From positions 1 to 30,420 of the forward strand of contig JBAYMN010000013.1 in the NCBI GenBank assembly GCA_041663585.1: DNA of 30,420 nt, written 5' to 3'. Position numbers and translations under genes: made by a program. Source of the stretch: JALOBO01 sp023228225 (GTDB taxonomy: Bacteria; Bacillota; Clostridia; Christensenellales; UBA1242). Below, one piece after another: positions 16,405 to 23,270 of the stretch; positions within the stretch are counted from its first letter, which is position 1, and each line of letters opens with the position of its first letter. A model generated the notes under the pieces. The model saw nothing but the letters and a program-made list of their open reading frames with translations. It did not search any database and had not been told where the DNA came from.

Positions 16405-16462
16405 TCGCAACAAAACAATAAACTCGTAGTATAATAATATATGTTTACTAGGAGGAAGAATT

Positions 16463-16654
16463 ATGGCAACAAAACCCGATTTCTTTAATGACCCATATAT
16501 AAAATTTGAAGATATGCCCGAAGATTATATGGAAAACATTGAAAGTACTGAAATTATTAAAAATGAAACTTTCTCAGGCATTGAAATTGAAGATGAAGAT
16601 ATGTATAAGAATTGGAACAGAAAAGAATGTTCAATGGAAGAGGACAGAAGATAA
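16463..16654 (+). CDS. Small acidic hypothetical protein, 63 aa
   Basis: Not recognised. It is rich in Glu, Asp, Met and Tyr (for example FEDMPEDYMENIEST) and ends in a basic SMEEDRR. No membrane segment. A strong ribosome binding site, AGGAGG, sits 7 nt before the ATG, and a terminator directly follows, so it is a real transcription unit end. A -10-like TATAAT occurs about 27 nt before the start but has no good -35. It may be co-transcribed with the zinc-ribbon gene. Confidence 0.68.
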   Translation: MATKPDFFNDPYIKFEDMPEDYMENIESTEIIKNETFSGIEIEDEDMYKNWNRKECSMEEDRR

Positions 16655-16675
16655 TTTTTTTAATTTTAAATAACT

Positions 16676-16703
16676 GTCTGCTCATATTTGGGGCAGGCTT
16701 TTT
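16676..16703 (+). terminator. Terminator after the 63-aa gene
   Basis: GTCTGC (16676-16681) pairs with GCAGGC (16693-16698, one G-T pair), followed by TTTTT. Confidence 0.7.
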
Positions 16704-16730
16704 GCATATTTATGGTAAAAATGTTAATAA
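16702..16730 (+). promoter_or_regulatory. Promoter of veg
   Basis: TTGCAT (16702-16707), 17 nt, TAATAA (16725-16730). The -35 overlaps the T-run of the preceding terminator. Confidence 0.5.
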
Positions 16731-16758
16731 TATCTAATAAAGGATACTGGGTGGTAAA

Positions 16759-17004
16759 ATGCGTAAAGCGGGTTTAGATTTAGATATTGTAAAACAAAAA
16801 ATAAATGAACTTAAAGGCAAAAATATTAAAATGCAAATAAATCAAGGACGAAAAAGATATGTTAGATATACTGGTATAATTGAAAGCACATATCCTTGTG
16901 TATTTGTTGTACGCATAAATTCGCCTAGTTCTGTCGAAACTCTTTCTTATTCTTATTCTGATGTGTTATGTGGCGATGTTAAAATTGTAATTGATGCAAC
17001 TTAA
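16759..17004 (+). CDS. veg: Veg family protein (DUF1021)
   Basis: 81 residues. Matches the Veg family: an N-terminal helix (IVKQKINELKGKNIKM), GRKRYVRYTGIIESTYPCVFVV, and SYSYSDVLCGDVKIVI. In B. subtilis Veg is abundant and stimulates biofilm gene expression by acting against the repressor SinR; a broader role in RNA or DNA binding is not settled. GGGTGG precedes the ATG. In Bacillus veg lies just downstream of ksgA; here it is ~7 kb from it and directly upstream of the sipL-like gene with no terminator between them, so read-through into sipL is likely. Confidence 0.92.
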   Translation: MRKAGLDLDIVKQKINELKGKNIKMQINQGRKRYVRYTGIIESTYPCVFVVRINSPSSVETLSYSYSDVLCGDVKIVIDAT

Positions 17005-17031
17005 ATTTTACTTTGTTTTATAAAATATTAG

Positions 17032-17060
17032 GCATATTTATAAATATCCCCCTATACAAT
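17032..17060 (+). promoter_or_regulatory. Sigma-E type sporulation promoter of sipL
   Basis: GCATATT (17032-17038), 14-nt spacer, TATACAAT (17053-17060). It matches the sigma-E pattern (GHATATT, 14-15 nt, CATACAnT) in all but one base. Transcription would start near 17067, about 25 nt before the ATG. Mother-cell expression fits a SpoIVA-interacting coat protein. Confidence 0.65.
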
Positions 17061-17084
17061 ATTAATGAGTATTTCATAGGGGGA
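17047..17084 (+). promoter_or_regulatory. Inverted repeat covering the sipL ribosome binding site
   Basis: TCCCCCTAT (17047-17055) is perfectly complementary to ATAGGGGGA (17076-17084), which contains the ribosome binding site AGGGGGAG of sipL. The 5' arm overlaps the -10 of the sigma-E promoter, so it exists only in longer read-through RNA. Confidence 0.7.
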
Positions 17085-17091
17085 GTATAAA

Positions 17092-18624
17092 ATGACGCTA
17101 GAAAAATTTTACAGCGAATTAGCACTGGATTCTTTAAAATTGGTTGGAACAGGGCAAACGGCATTAGAATGCAAACTTCATGCAGAGGCAGGAAATGAGA
17201 TTGCAAAAGTTCTGTCTGCTTCCGTACATGCACACATTTACAGTGTGGAATGTATGATTGGAGAGGCTAGATACAGTGGCAAGGCAATATTTAAAGCGGT
17301 ATACTGCACAGTAACTGGGCAAACCGTGTGTGTTGAGTATGTGGCCGAATTTGATGATAAAATTTCCGATAAGCGCATTACACCCTCTGTTCGCGCTTAT
17401 TCAAAGTGTAGCGTTGTGGATACCAATACCATAAGTGTCAGTCCTGATGAAATTAAACTTGCCGCCGTTATTGAAGTTGAATTAGAAGGAATTCTTTCAG
17501 AACAAGTTAAATTTATTGAAAAAACTTCGCCTGATTTGATAACTAAATCAGAATTGTTAGAAATTTGCACTTTAAACAGTGGAACTAATAATACTTTTAC
17601 AATAAATAGTGATATTGAAATTAAACATAATATATACTCTGTTATATCGGTAAGTGGCGAGGCTTTTGTTGAAAATACAGAAATATTTGACGGAGGCATA
17701 AGAGTGATTGGGAAAATATACTTAAAAGTATGCTACCTAGAAACTGTTGATTCCGTTGCAATGCAAAGCACAGAAACAGTTTTACAATATAACCAAGAAA
17801 TTGAAGCGCCTAACATTACTTCCGAATGCTTTGTCGGTGCATTTGTTAAATTAGTTGAAAGCAAAATAACAGCCGCATTAGTTAGCGCCGAATCCGAAAG
17901 TTCCGTTAGTGTTGAATGCATTGTAAATTTAAACGCATTTGCTTATGAAACAAAAAAAATCTCAGTTATTTCTGATGCATTTTCTGTTACAAATAAACTA
18001 AACATGGATATTGAATCTTTTACAAATTTAAAATTTGAAGCATCAAAATATTGTGAGGAAAAAATTGAAGGCGAGATTACACTTGATGATACTTTACCGC
18101 TTGTGGATAAAGTCTTATTAGTTACTGGCACAAGTACGCAAATTGCTAATTCATATTGTAATGACGGAGGTTTTATAGTAGAGGGTATTGCTTATGCAAA
18201 TGTTATATATTTTAACGAACAAAACAACTCTCAATATGCTGTGCAAATTGAATTACCTTTTTCAATAAAAGTAAATATGCCACAAATTACGGATAAATAT
18301 ATTATAAAATTAAGTGCGGGTATAAGTGATATTAATGCAAAAACTAAACGAGGAAATCTTATTACCGTTGAAGCGGAACTAAAAATTAATGCATATTTTT
18401 TTACAGAAAACAGCAAGGCAGTATTAAAAGATATTTCAGAAGGCGATTTACTGCCACTTAGCGAATATGCAATAGGAATATATATCGTGCGTAAAGGGCA
18501 AACTGTTTGGGACATTGCAAAATATGCTGGCATTAACCCTAATTTAATATACACGCAAAATCCGGATATTATTGAACCCTTGCAAGAAGGACAACGACTT
18601 AAAGTTTATAGACAATTAAGTTAA
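17092..18624 (+). CDS. sipL: SipL-like spore coat morphogenesis protein (DUF3794 repeats + LysM)
   Basis: 510 residues. It contains three SPOCS/DUF3794 units (roughly 25-120, 180-270 and 320-410), recognisable by repeated strands such as DEIKLAAVIEVELEG and RGNLITVEAELKI, and ends with a LysM domain (about 462-506: YIVRKGQTVWDIAKYAGINPNLI). This is the architecture of Clostridioides difficile SipL, which binds SpoIVA through LysM and tethers the coat to the forespore; length is also similar. No signal peptide is seen, fitting a mother-cell cytosolic protein. AGGGGGAG precedes the ATG. Placement after veg and a sigma-E promoter support the call. LysM in this context binds protein, not necessarily glycan. 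Confidence 0.88.
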   Translation: MTLEKFYSELALDSLKLVGTGQTALECKLHAEAGNEIAKVLSASVHAHIYSVECMIGEARYSGKAIFKAVYCTVTGQTVCVEYVAEFDDKISDKRITPSVRAYSKCSVVDTNTISVSPDEIKLAAVIEVELEGILSEQVKFIEKTSPDLITKSELLEICTLNSGTNNTFTINSDIEIKHNIYSVISVSGEAFVENTEIFDGGIRVIGKIYLKVCYLETVDSVAMQSTETVLQYNQEIEAPNITSECFVGAFVKLVESKITAALVSAESESSVSVECIVNLNAFAYETKKISVISDAFSVTNKLNMDIESFTNLKFEASKYCEEKIEGEITLDDTLPLVDKVLLVTGTSTQIANSYCNDGGFIVEGIAYANVIYFNEQNNSQYAVQIELPFSIKVNMPQITDKYIIKLSAGISDINAKTKRGNLITVEAELKINAYFFTENSKAVLKDISEGDLLPLSEYAIGIYIVRKGQTVWDIAKYAGINPNLIYTQNPDIIEPLQEGQRLKVYRQLS

Positions 18625-18651
18625 TAATTTATTATGTAAATAATTAATTTA

Positions 18652-18677
18652 AAAAAACTGCACCATTGCAGTTTTTT
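18652..18677 (+). terminator. Terminator after sipL
   Basis: AAAAAACTGCA (18652-18662) and TGCAGTTTTTT (18667-18677) form a perfect 11-bp stem with a 4-nt loop. Confidence 0.88.
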
Positions 18678-18720
18678 TATATCTACAATTTAATTTTGCG
18701 TGTTTTAAATTTATTTAACT

Positions 18721-18730
18721 GGATATAATT
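18721..18730 (+). promoter_or_regulatory. Possible sigma-F -10 element of spoIIR
   Basis: GGATATAATT fits 9 of 10 positions of the sigma-F -10 pattern GGnnAnAHTR, but no clear GYATA -35 is seen at the right distance. It also contains TATAAT, so a vegetative promoter cannot be excluded. Confidence 0.3.
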
Positions 18731-18751
18731 ACTTTATAAAAGGAGTTTTAT

Positions 18752-19291
18752 ATGAAAGCATTTATATGTATTTTGTTATGCGTTTTAACAATTTGTTCTT
18801 TCGCCTTTGGCGGGCAGTGGAGTGTGAATTCAACAAACGAGGATTACATTAGAATTCACATAAGAGCAAATTCAAATAATATTACTGATCAAAACATAAA
18901 ATTTACAATTAAGGATAAAATAACAGAGTATCTTACTCCTATAATTGCCAAATGCGAAAATAAAGAAGATGTTGCGACCGGAATTAGCGAAAATTTAGTT
19001 AATATTGAAAACATATGTACAAATGTGCTAAATAGCGCCGGATTTGGATACCAAGCGAATGCAAGTCTTGTAAATGAATACTTTCCCACCCGTACATACG
19101 AAAGCAGTCTTACGCTTAATGCGGGGGTATATGAAGCACTTATTGTTGAATTGGGAGAGGCAGAAGGCGATAACTGGTGGTGTGTAATATATCCGCCTCT
19201 TTGCTTTGTAAATTCAGTTAATACTGGGGCTGGAATAGTATATAAATCAAAAATATTGGAGTTGATACAAAAATTTTCAAAAGGAAGGTAA
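18752..19291 (+). CDS. spoIIR: Stage II sporulation protein R
   Basis: Secreted from the forespore into the intermembrane space, where it triggers SpoIIGA to process pro-sigma-E in the mother cell. 179 residues. An N-terminal hydrophobic export segment (about 3-20) is followed by the conserved YIRIHIRANSNNITDQNIKF, the strongly conserved FPTRTYES and LNAGVYEALIVELGEAEGDNWWCVIYPPLCFV. AAAGGAG precedes the ATG. The gene is first in a tight cluster: sleB starts 6 nt after its stop, then ypeB. The clustering with cortex-lytic genes is unusual in my experience. Confidence 0.95.
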   Translation: MKAFICILLCVLTICSFAFGGQWSVNSTNEDYIRIHIRANSNNITDQNIKFTIKDKITEYLTPIIAKCENKEDVATGISENLVNIENICTNVLNSAGFGYQANASLVNEYFPTRTYESSLTLNAGVYEALIVELGEAEGDNWWCVIYPPLCFVNSVNTGAGIVYKSKILELIQKFSKGR

Positions 19292-19297
19292 ATTTTT

Positions 19298-19966
19298 GTG
19301 AAAGTAATAAAGTACATATGTATTTTTTGCTTGATTTCAACTATGGCTCTGGTTGCTTTTTATGGTATTAACAGAAGGCAGTATGATTTGTATGCTGCTC
19401 CAACAACGGCAGAGACAAGAGTAATTCAGCAAAGATTAAAAAATTGGGGGTACTACACTGGTTCAGTAGATGGAATTTATGGCAGTAAAACAAAATCGGC
19501 AGTTATAAGTTTTCAAAAGAAAAATGGGCTTGTTGCTGATGGAATTGTTGGAACTAAAACTGCTTCTGCAATAGGAATTACATTAAGCGCATCATCATCT
19601 TCCAGCACCGCTACAAATTCAAATTTATATCTGCTGGCAAGATGTATATATGCAGAGGCGCGAGGCGAGCCTTATACCGGAATGGTTGCTGTTGGAGCAG
19701 TTGTTCTTAACCGAGTATCAAATGCTGATTTTCCTAATACAATATCGGGAGTAATTTATCAGCCATGGGCATTTACCTCGGTTAATGATGGACAGATAAA
19801 TTTAACGCCTAGTCAAACTGCAATAAATGCGGCGCAAGATGCTATGAATGGCTGGGATCCTACTTATGGCTGTTTATTCTTCTATAATCCGAAAACTGCA
19901 CAAAGCCAATGGATTTATTCACGCAAAGTGGTTACTACAATAGGTAATCATAGATTTGCACTATAA
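19298..19966 (+). CDS. sleB: Spore cortex-lytic enzyme SleB
   Basis: Lytic transglycosylase of spore cortex that acts at germination on muramic-lactam-containing peptidoglycan. 222 residues from a GTG start, with GGAAGG upstream. The N-terminal segment (about 5-22) is hydrophobic and serves export. A peptidoglycan-binding repeat (40-95: VIQQRLKNWGYYTGSVDGIYG, then FQKKNGLVADGIVG) and a Ser-rich linker (97-106) lead to a Hydrolase_2 (SleB) domain (110-222). That domain has IYAEARGEPYTG with the catalytic glutamate Glu120, VVLNRV and a C-terminal GNHRFAL. It is paired with ypeB 14 nt downstream, as is usual. CwlJ-type proteins lack the binding domain, so SleB is the better name. Confidence 0.92.
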   Translation: MKVIKYICIFCLISTMALVAFYGINRRQYDLYAAPTTAETRVIQQRLKNWGYYTGSVDGIYGSKTKSAVISFQKKNGLVADGIVGTKTASAIGITLSASSSSSTATNSNLYLLARCIYAEARGEPYTGMVAVGAVVLNRVSNADFPNTISGVIYQPWAFTSVNDGQINLTPSQTAINAAQDAMNGWDPTYGCLFFYNPKTAQSQWIYSRKVVTTIGNHRFAL

Positions 19967-19980
19967 AGGAGTTAAAATTT

Positions 19981-21306
19981 ATGAAAATGAGAATAAACAG
20001 AACATTATTTTTACTTATGAGTTTGGCAATAGTTGTACTTTCGGTTATTGCAGTATCAAATATCATCAGACGAAACACACTTGCAACTAGTTTGGAAAAT
20101 GTGTACGAGCAAAATTTTTATGACGTTGTATCAAATGTAAATGACTTAGAGGTAAAATTAAGCAAATTAACCGCAACCAATAGCGACACTATTAAAAGCA
20201 GGTTGCTCATTGAAATTTGGAATCAATGCAATTTTACGACAAATAGTTTATCAGCACTGCCAATAAGCCATCAAACAGTTGCTGATACAAGTGCATTTTT
20301 AAATAAACTAGGTGCATTTGCATACATAAACGCAATTAATCTTAGTAACGGTGAAGATATAACAAGTGAAAATACCACGCAATTTAATACACTTCATACA
20401 TCATGTGTGACACTTCAAAAAGACATTAACGATTTAAGCGAAGTAATTAGTGGGAATTATAATATTGTAAATAACGCGAAGAAAAACAATCTTGGCGATT
20501 TTTCTTCAAATTTTTCTTCAATGCAAAAGAATTCGGTAAATTACCCATCTCTTATTTATGATGGTCCTTTTTCAGATTCTGTAATCAATAAAGAAATAAA
20601 AGGTTTGCCGGATAATATTTTAACAGCAGAAGAAGCAAAAAGTTTATTGGAAGAAAAAACCAAGGATACTAGGATAACAAAAGTCGTCTATAATGGCAAA
20701 ACCGAAGGCAAATTTACCACTTATGATTTTAATTTGAAATTAAATACTGGACATACCGCTTATGCACAAGTTACCGAAAAAGGCGGATTAGTTCTTACAA
20801 TATCTAATTATAGGGCGGTTGATACCATTACTAAAACTGAGGACGAATGTATAATTATAGCAGAAGATTTTGCAACTAAATTCGGCTTTGAAAATATGAA
20901 AAGTGTTTGGGTTATGCAAAACAACAATATAGCATATGTGAATCTAGTTTATACAGAAAATGATGTTATTTACTACCCCGATTTAATTGTTGTTAAAATA
21001 GCGATGGATACTGGCGAAATGTTGGGGTGGGAAGCAATGTCTTATGCATATAATCATACTGGCAGAATTTATTCCGAACCAGAAATTACTGAATTGCAAG
21101 CCAAAAGCAGTGTATCGCCACTTTTAACAATTGATAATGTACGACTTGCAGTAATACCTAAGGAGTATTTAAAAGAAGTGTTCACGTACGAAATTGCTTG
21201 TTCAAAAGATGGACTTTCATATTTTGTATATGTTAACGCAATAACCGGAGTAGAAGAAGAAGTTCTTAGGGTAGTGGATACAAATCAAGGTTCTTTGGTT
21301 CAATAA
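19981..21306 (+). CDS. ypeB: Germination protein YpeB
   Basis: Partner of SleB, required for SleB stability and localisation in the spore in Bacillus. 441 residues. An N-terminal membrane anchor (about 8-28) precedes a helical region (30-170). The conserved YPSLIYDGPFSDSV (near residue 190) follows, and then PepSY-like units (about 215-430), seen in YAQVTEKGGLVLTISNYRAV, IIAEDFATKFGFENM and VYVNAITGVEEEVLRV. AAAGGAG lies before the ATG. It is the last gene of spoIIR-sleB-ypeB; a hairpin terminator follows at 21382-21414. Confidence 0.93.
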   Translation: MKMRINRTLFLLMSLAIVVLSVIAVSNIIRRNTLATSLENVYEQNFYDVVSNVNDLEVKLSKLTATNSDTIKSRLLIEIWNQCNFTTNSLSALPISHQTVADTSAFLNKLGAFAYINAINLSNGEDITSENTTQFNTLHTSCVTLQKDINDLSEVISGNYNIVNNAKKNNLGDFSSNFSSMQKNSVNYPSLIYDGPFSDSVINKEIKGLPDNILTAEEAKSLLEEKTKDTRITKVVYNGKTEGKFTTYDFNLKLNTGHTAYAQVTEKGGLVLTISNYRAVDTITKTEDECIIIAEDFATKFGFENMKSVWVMQNNNIAYVNLVYTENDVIYYPDLIVVKIAMDTGEMLGWEAMSYAYNHTGRIYSEPEITELQAKSSVSPLLTIDNVRLAVIPKEYLKEVFTYEIACSKDGLSYFVYVNAITGVEEEVLRVVDTNQGSLVQ

Positions 21307-21325
21307 AAAATATTTTATAATTATG

Positions 21326-21418
21326 TATAATGCAGGATAAACTACATAAAATAAATAAGCAAGTTGTAAAAAACTTGTATGGAAAGCCGAAAAAGATATC
21401 CATATTCGGCTTTCTTTT
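21326..21418 (+). terminator. Terminator after ypeB, preceded by an accessory hairpin
   Basis: GAAAGCCGAA (21382-21391) pairs perfectly with TTCGGCTTTC (21405-21414), followed by TTTTAT. Just upstream is CAAGTT-N6-AACTTG (21360-21377). A TATAAT at 21326-21331 could make this an ~80-nt independent RNA, but no -35 supports that. Confidence 0.75.
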
Positions 21419-21466
21419 ATTTATTTAATTTATATAACTAAACATGCAGATATTAGCCGTTTTATC

Positions 21467-21549
21467 TATGTTCATATGAGCATATATTTTTTTAGAAGTG
21501 GGGAATAGTAGGGGAGTCTTGATATATCTATTTTATTTATTACCCCTAC
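21467..21549 (+). other. Two further hairpins in the ypeB-rho intergenic region
   Basis: TATGTTC-ATAT-GAGCATA (21467-21484) is followed by TATTTTTTT and looks like a second terminator. GTAGGGG (21508-21514) pairs with CCCCTAC (21543-21549) around a 28-nt AT-rich loop. No gene is visible here. Confidence 0.45.
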
Positions 21550-21572
21550 CCTAATTGAATTATTTATAGAAT

Positions 21573-21682
21573 TTTTAAATTATGAATAATTTAAAATAAA
21601 TTACATAATATAATAAAGCAAAGACTTAACGCCTTTGCAAGAATGAGAGAGATAATTTATTTAATCTCTCTTCTTTCTTTTT
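21573..21682 (+). ncRNA. RNA-like element, copy A
   Basis: Starts with a perfect 11-bp palindrome (21573-21583 with 21586-21596). Then comes AATATAATA (21607-21615), the hairpin GCAAAG (21618-21623) / CTTTGC (21633-21638), a short spacer, and the hairpin AGAGAGAT (21646-21653) / ATCTCTCT (21664-21671) with a T-rich run. The order and most sequence from AATATAATA onward match copy B, whose stems differ but remain paired. Confidence 0.5.
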
Positions 21683-21741
21683 TACTCATAAATTATTATT
21701 TTTAAATGTAAAATTTTGATGTATATTATTAAAAAAACTGC

Positions 21742-21821
21742 GCAATATAATATTGCAAGGCTTAATAGGCTTTGCCGAAACGGGAGAGGTAATTAAGTTA
21801 ACCTCTCCCGTTTCTTTTTTT
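21742..21821 (+). ncRNA. RNA-like element, copy B
   Basis: AATATAATA (21744-21752) is followed by the hairpin GCAAGGC (21755-21761) / GCTTTGC (21769-21775), then a perfect 14-bp stem GAAACGGGAGAGGT (21777-21790) / ACCTCTCCCGTTTC (21801-21814) ending in a T-run. GCAATA-TAA-TATTGC (21742-21756) could form an alternative hairpin that competes with the first stem. The 3' end is a strong terminator. It lies 137 nt after copy A. Confidence 0.55.
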
Positions 21822-21881
21822 GATAATCAAGATTGGTAAATAATAAATTTTGTAAAATATAATAGTATTTTAAAAAAACAA

Positions 21882-21910
21882 TTTACATTTTAGGCAAAAT
21901 GTACTATACT
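21882..21910 (+). promoter_or_regulatory. Promoter of the Rho-like gene
   Basis: TTTACA (21882-21887), 17 nt, TATACT (21905-21910). An AT-only-looped 10-bp hairpin (21933-21942 with 21946-21955) then lies directly before the ribosome binding site AGGAGGG. Confidence 0.75.
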
Positions 21911-21972
21911 TATTAATAAAAATAAAGTTGTTTTTTTGTTTATATTAAACAAAAATAAAATAGGAGGGCAAA

Positions 21973-23205
21973 ATGGATAATAAAAATTTTAATCCCGAAA
22001 ATTTGGACACTTTAAGTATATTTGAATTAAGAAATTTGGGAAGGCAATTAGGAGTATATTCCCCTACATTATATAAAAAGCAAGAACTAATTGACCAAAT
22101 CATGCAAATAATAAACGGGGATATAGCGCCACATATTCGTAAAACCAATCAAGGTAGACCACCAAAATCATTAATTAGTACTCCTGACATTATGGAAGCA
22201 TTTATAAACAAAGCAGGTAATAATCGAAAAAATTATGATTATAAATCGCCTATGGAGTTTTCGTACGAAAGCGTAGCCAATTATAATGCAGATTATAAAA
22301 CTAAAAATTTTAAACAAGTGCTAGATCAAAGTGACGATAGTACTGTAAATGGAATCGTTGAGATTATAAATAGTAATTTAGGATTTTTACATGTGGATTT
22401 TATTAAATCGTTAAGCAACGGCATTTATATTTCGCCAACTCTTATCAATAAATATAATTTAAGAAGTGGCGATGTAGTTACGGCCAAAACTAACAATTTG
22501 CTTAAAGAAACATCTGTTGCTGATGTTCTTTCTGTAAACCAACAAAATTTAAAAGTGGATTTTGAATGCTTAGAGCCTGTTATTCCTAATAAACAAATAA
22601 AATTTGACGATATGCCAAAAGATGCATTAATTACGCCTGTTTATTATGGACAGAGGATATTGATAACATCTTCTGAACAATCTTTAAATGACCAATACAT
22701 AAACAGTTTAATAAAATCCGCACAAAATAATGAAGATGCAAAAATAGTATATTTTGGAATTGACCAACCACCAGAATATATTACAATACTAAATCAGTAC
22801 AAAAATATTGAAACTTATTGTTTGCAATTTAGTCTTTCATTTGAGGTTCGCATTAGAGTTGCGACACTGGTTCTTGAATATTGTAAGCGACTCTGTGAAC
22901 AAGGGAAAAATGTGATATTATTCTTTAATGGCTTAGAAAAACTTGTAGAAGCATATTCAATGCTGTTTCAATCTCAAAATAATACATCGCAAATATCAGT
23001 CAACAATTATAATTTGAGCAATGTGTATTTTAGTAAAGCCGTGTATGCAATAAAAAAATATTTTGCCTCAGGCAGAAGTTTAAAAGATTTTAGTTTAACT
23101 ATATTTGCTGGAATTGTTATAGATGAAAATGTTAACGAAGATAGAATAATTAAAAAAGAATTAAAATCAATTGCTTCTGAAAATTTAAAGATTCCATCTA
23201 TTTAA
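21973..23205 (+). CDS. Degenerate Rho-family protein without ATPase motifs
   Basis: 410 residues. Order of parts follows Rho. A Rho-N (SAP-like) domain (13-47: LSIFELRNLGRQLGVYS) is followed by a linker with an AT-hook-like GRPPK (61-65) and a cold-shock RNA-binding domain (126-172: GIVEIINSNLGFLH, IYISPTLINKYNLRSGD). The region equivalent to the Rho motor comes next. There the P-loop is gone: after GQR (226-228) comes ILITSSEQSLND where Rho has LIVxPPKAGKTT. DERPEEVT reads DQPPEYIT (264-271). The Walker B LLDSITRLARAY reads FFNGLEKLVEAY, losing the Asp (Asn319). The protein ends soon after the segment matching Rho's EEFKGTGNMEL, without the R-loop end. It cannot be a normal ATP-driven terminator. 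It has its own promoter, AGGAGGG and terminator; the reading frame is intact, so it is not a decaying pseudogene. Confidence 0.8.
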   Translation: MDNKNFNPENLDTLSIFELRNLGRQLGVYSPTLYKKQELIDQIMQIINGDIAPHIRKTNQGRPPKSLISTPDIMEAFINKAGNNRKNYDYKSPMEFSYESVANYNADYKTKNFKQVLDQSDDSTVNGIVEIINSNLGFLHVDFIKSLSNGIYISPTLINKYNLRSGDVVTAKTNNLLKETSVADVLSVNQQNLKVDFECLEPVIPNKQIKFDDMPKDALITPVYYGQRILITSSEQSLNDQYINSLIKSAQNNEDAKIVYFGIDQPPEYITILNQYKNIETYCLQFSLSFEVRIRVATLVLEYCKRLCEQGKNVILFFNGLEKLVEAYSMLFQSQNNTSQISVNNYNLSNVYFSKAVYAIKKYFASGRSLKDFSLTIFAGIVIDENVNEDRIIKKELKSIASENLKIPSI

Positions 23206-23214
23206 TATTTATAA

Positions 23215-23262
23215 TTAATAAAAGCCCCCGCTTATTTGTTAATAAGCGGGGGCTTTTATTAA
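23215..23262. terminator. Bidirectional terminator between the Rho-like and giant surface protein genes
   Basis: A perfect 21-bp stem (23215-23235 with 23242-23262), GC-rich in the middle, around the loop TTGTTA, with A and T runs at either side. It serves both convergent genes. Confidence 0.93.
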
Positions 23263-23270
23263 AACGATAA

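Noticed and set aside
16405..16462. Independent promoter for the 63-aa protein
   Set aside because: TATAAT is present but no acceptable -35 hexamer is found 16-18 nt upstream; co-transcription with the zinc-ribbon gene is simpler.
18889..19317. 142-aa minus-strand reading frame
   Set aside because: Lies fully opposite spoIIR, has no ribosome binding site and no family pattern.
21609..21614. TATAAT of copy A (and 21746-21751 of copy B) as a promoter -10
   Set aside because: Neither has a -35 at the right distance, and the first hairpin begins 3 nt after the hexamer, before any transcript could start. The motif is more likely part of the conserved element itself.
21973..23205. Rho-like gene as a frameshifted pseudogene
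   Set aside because: The frame is continuous for 410 codons with good expression signals; motif losses are substitutions within aligned segments, not breaks.
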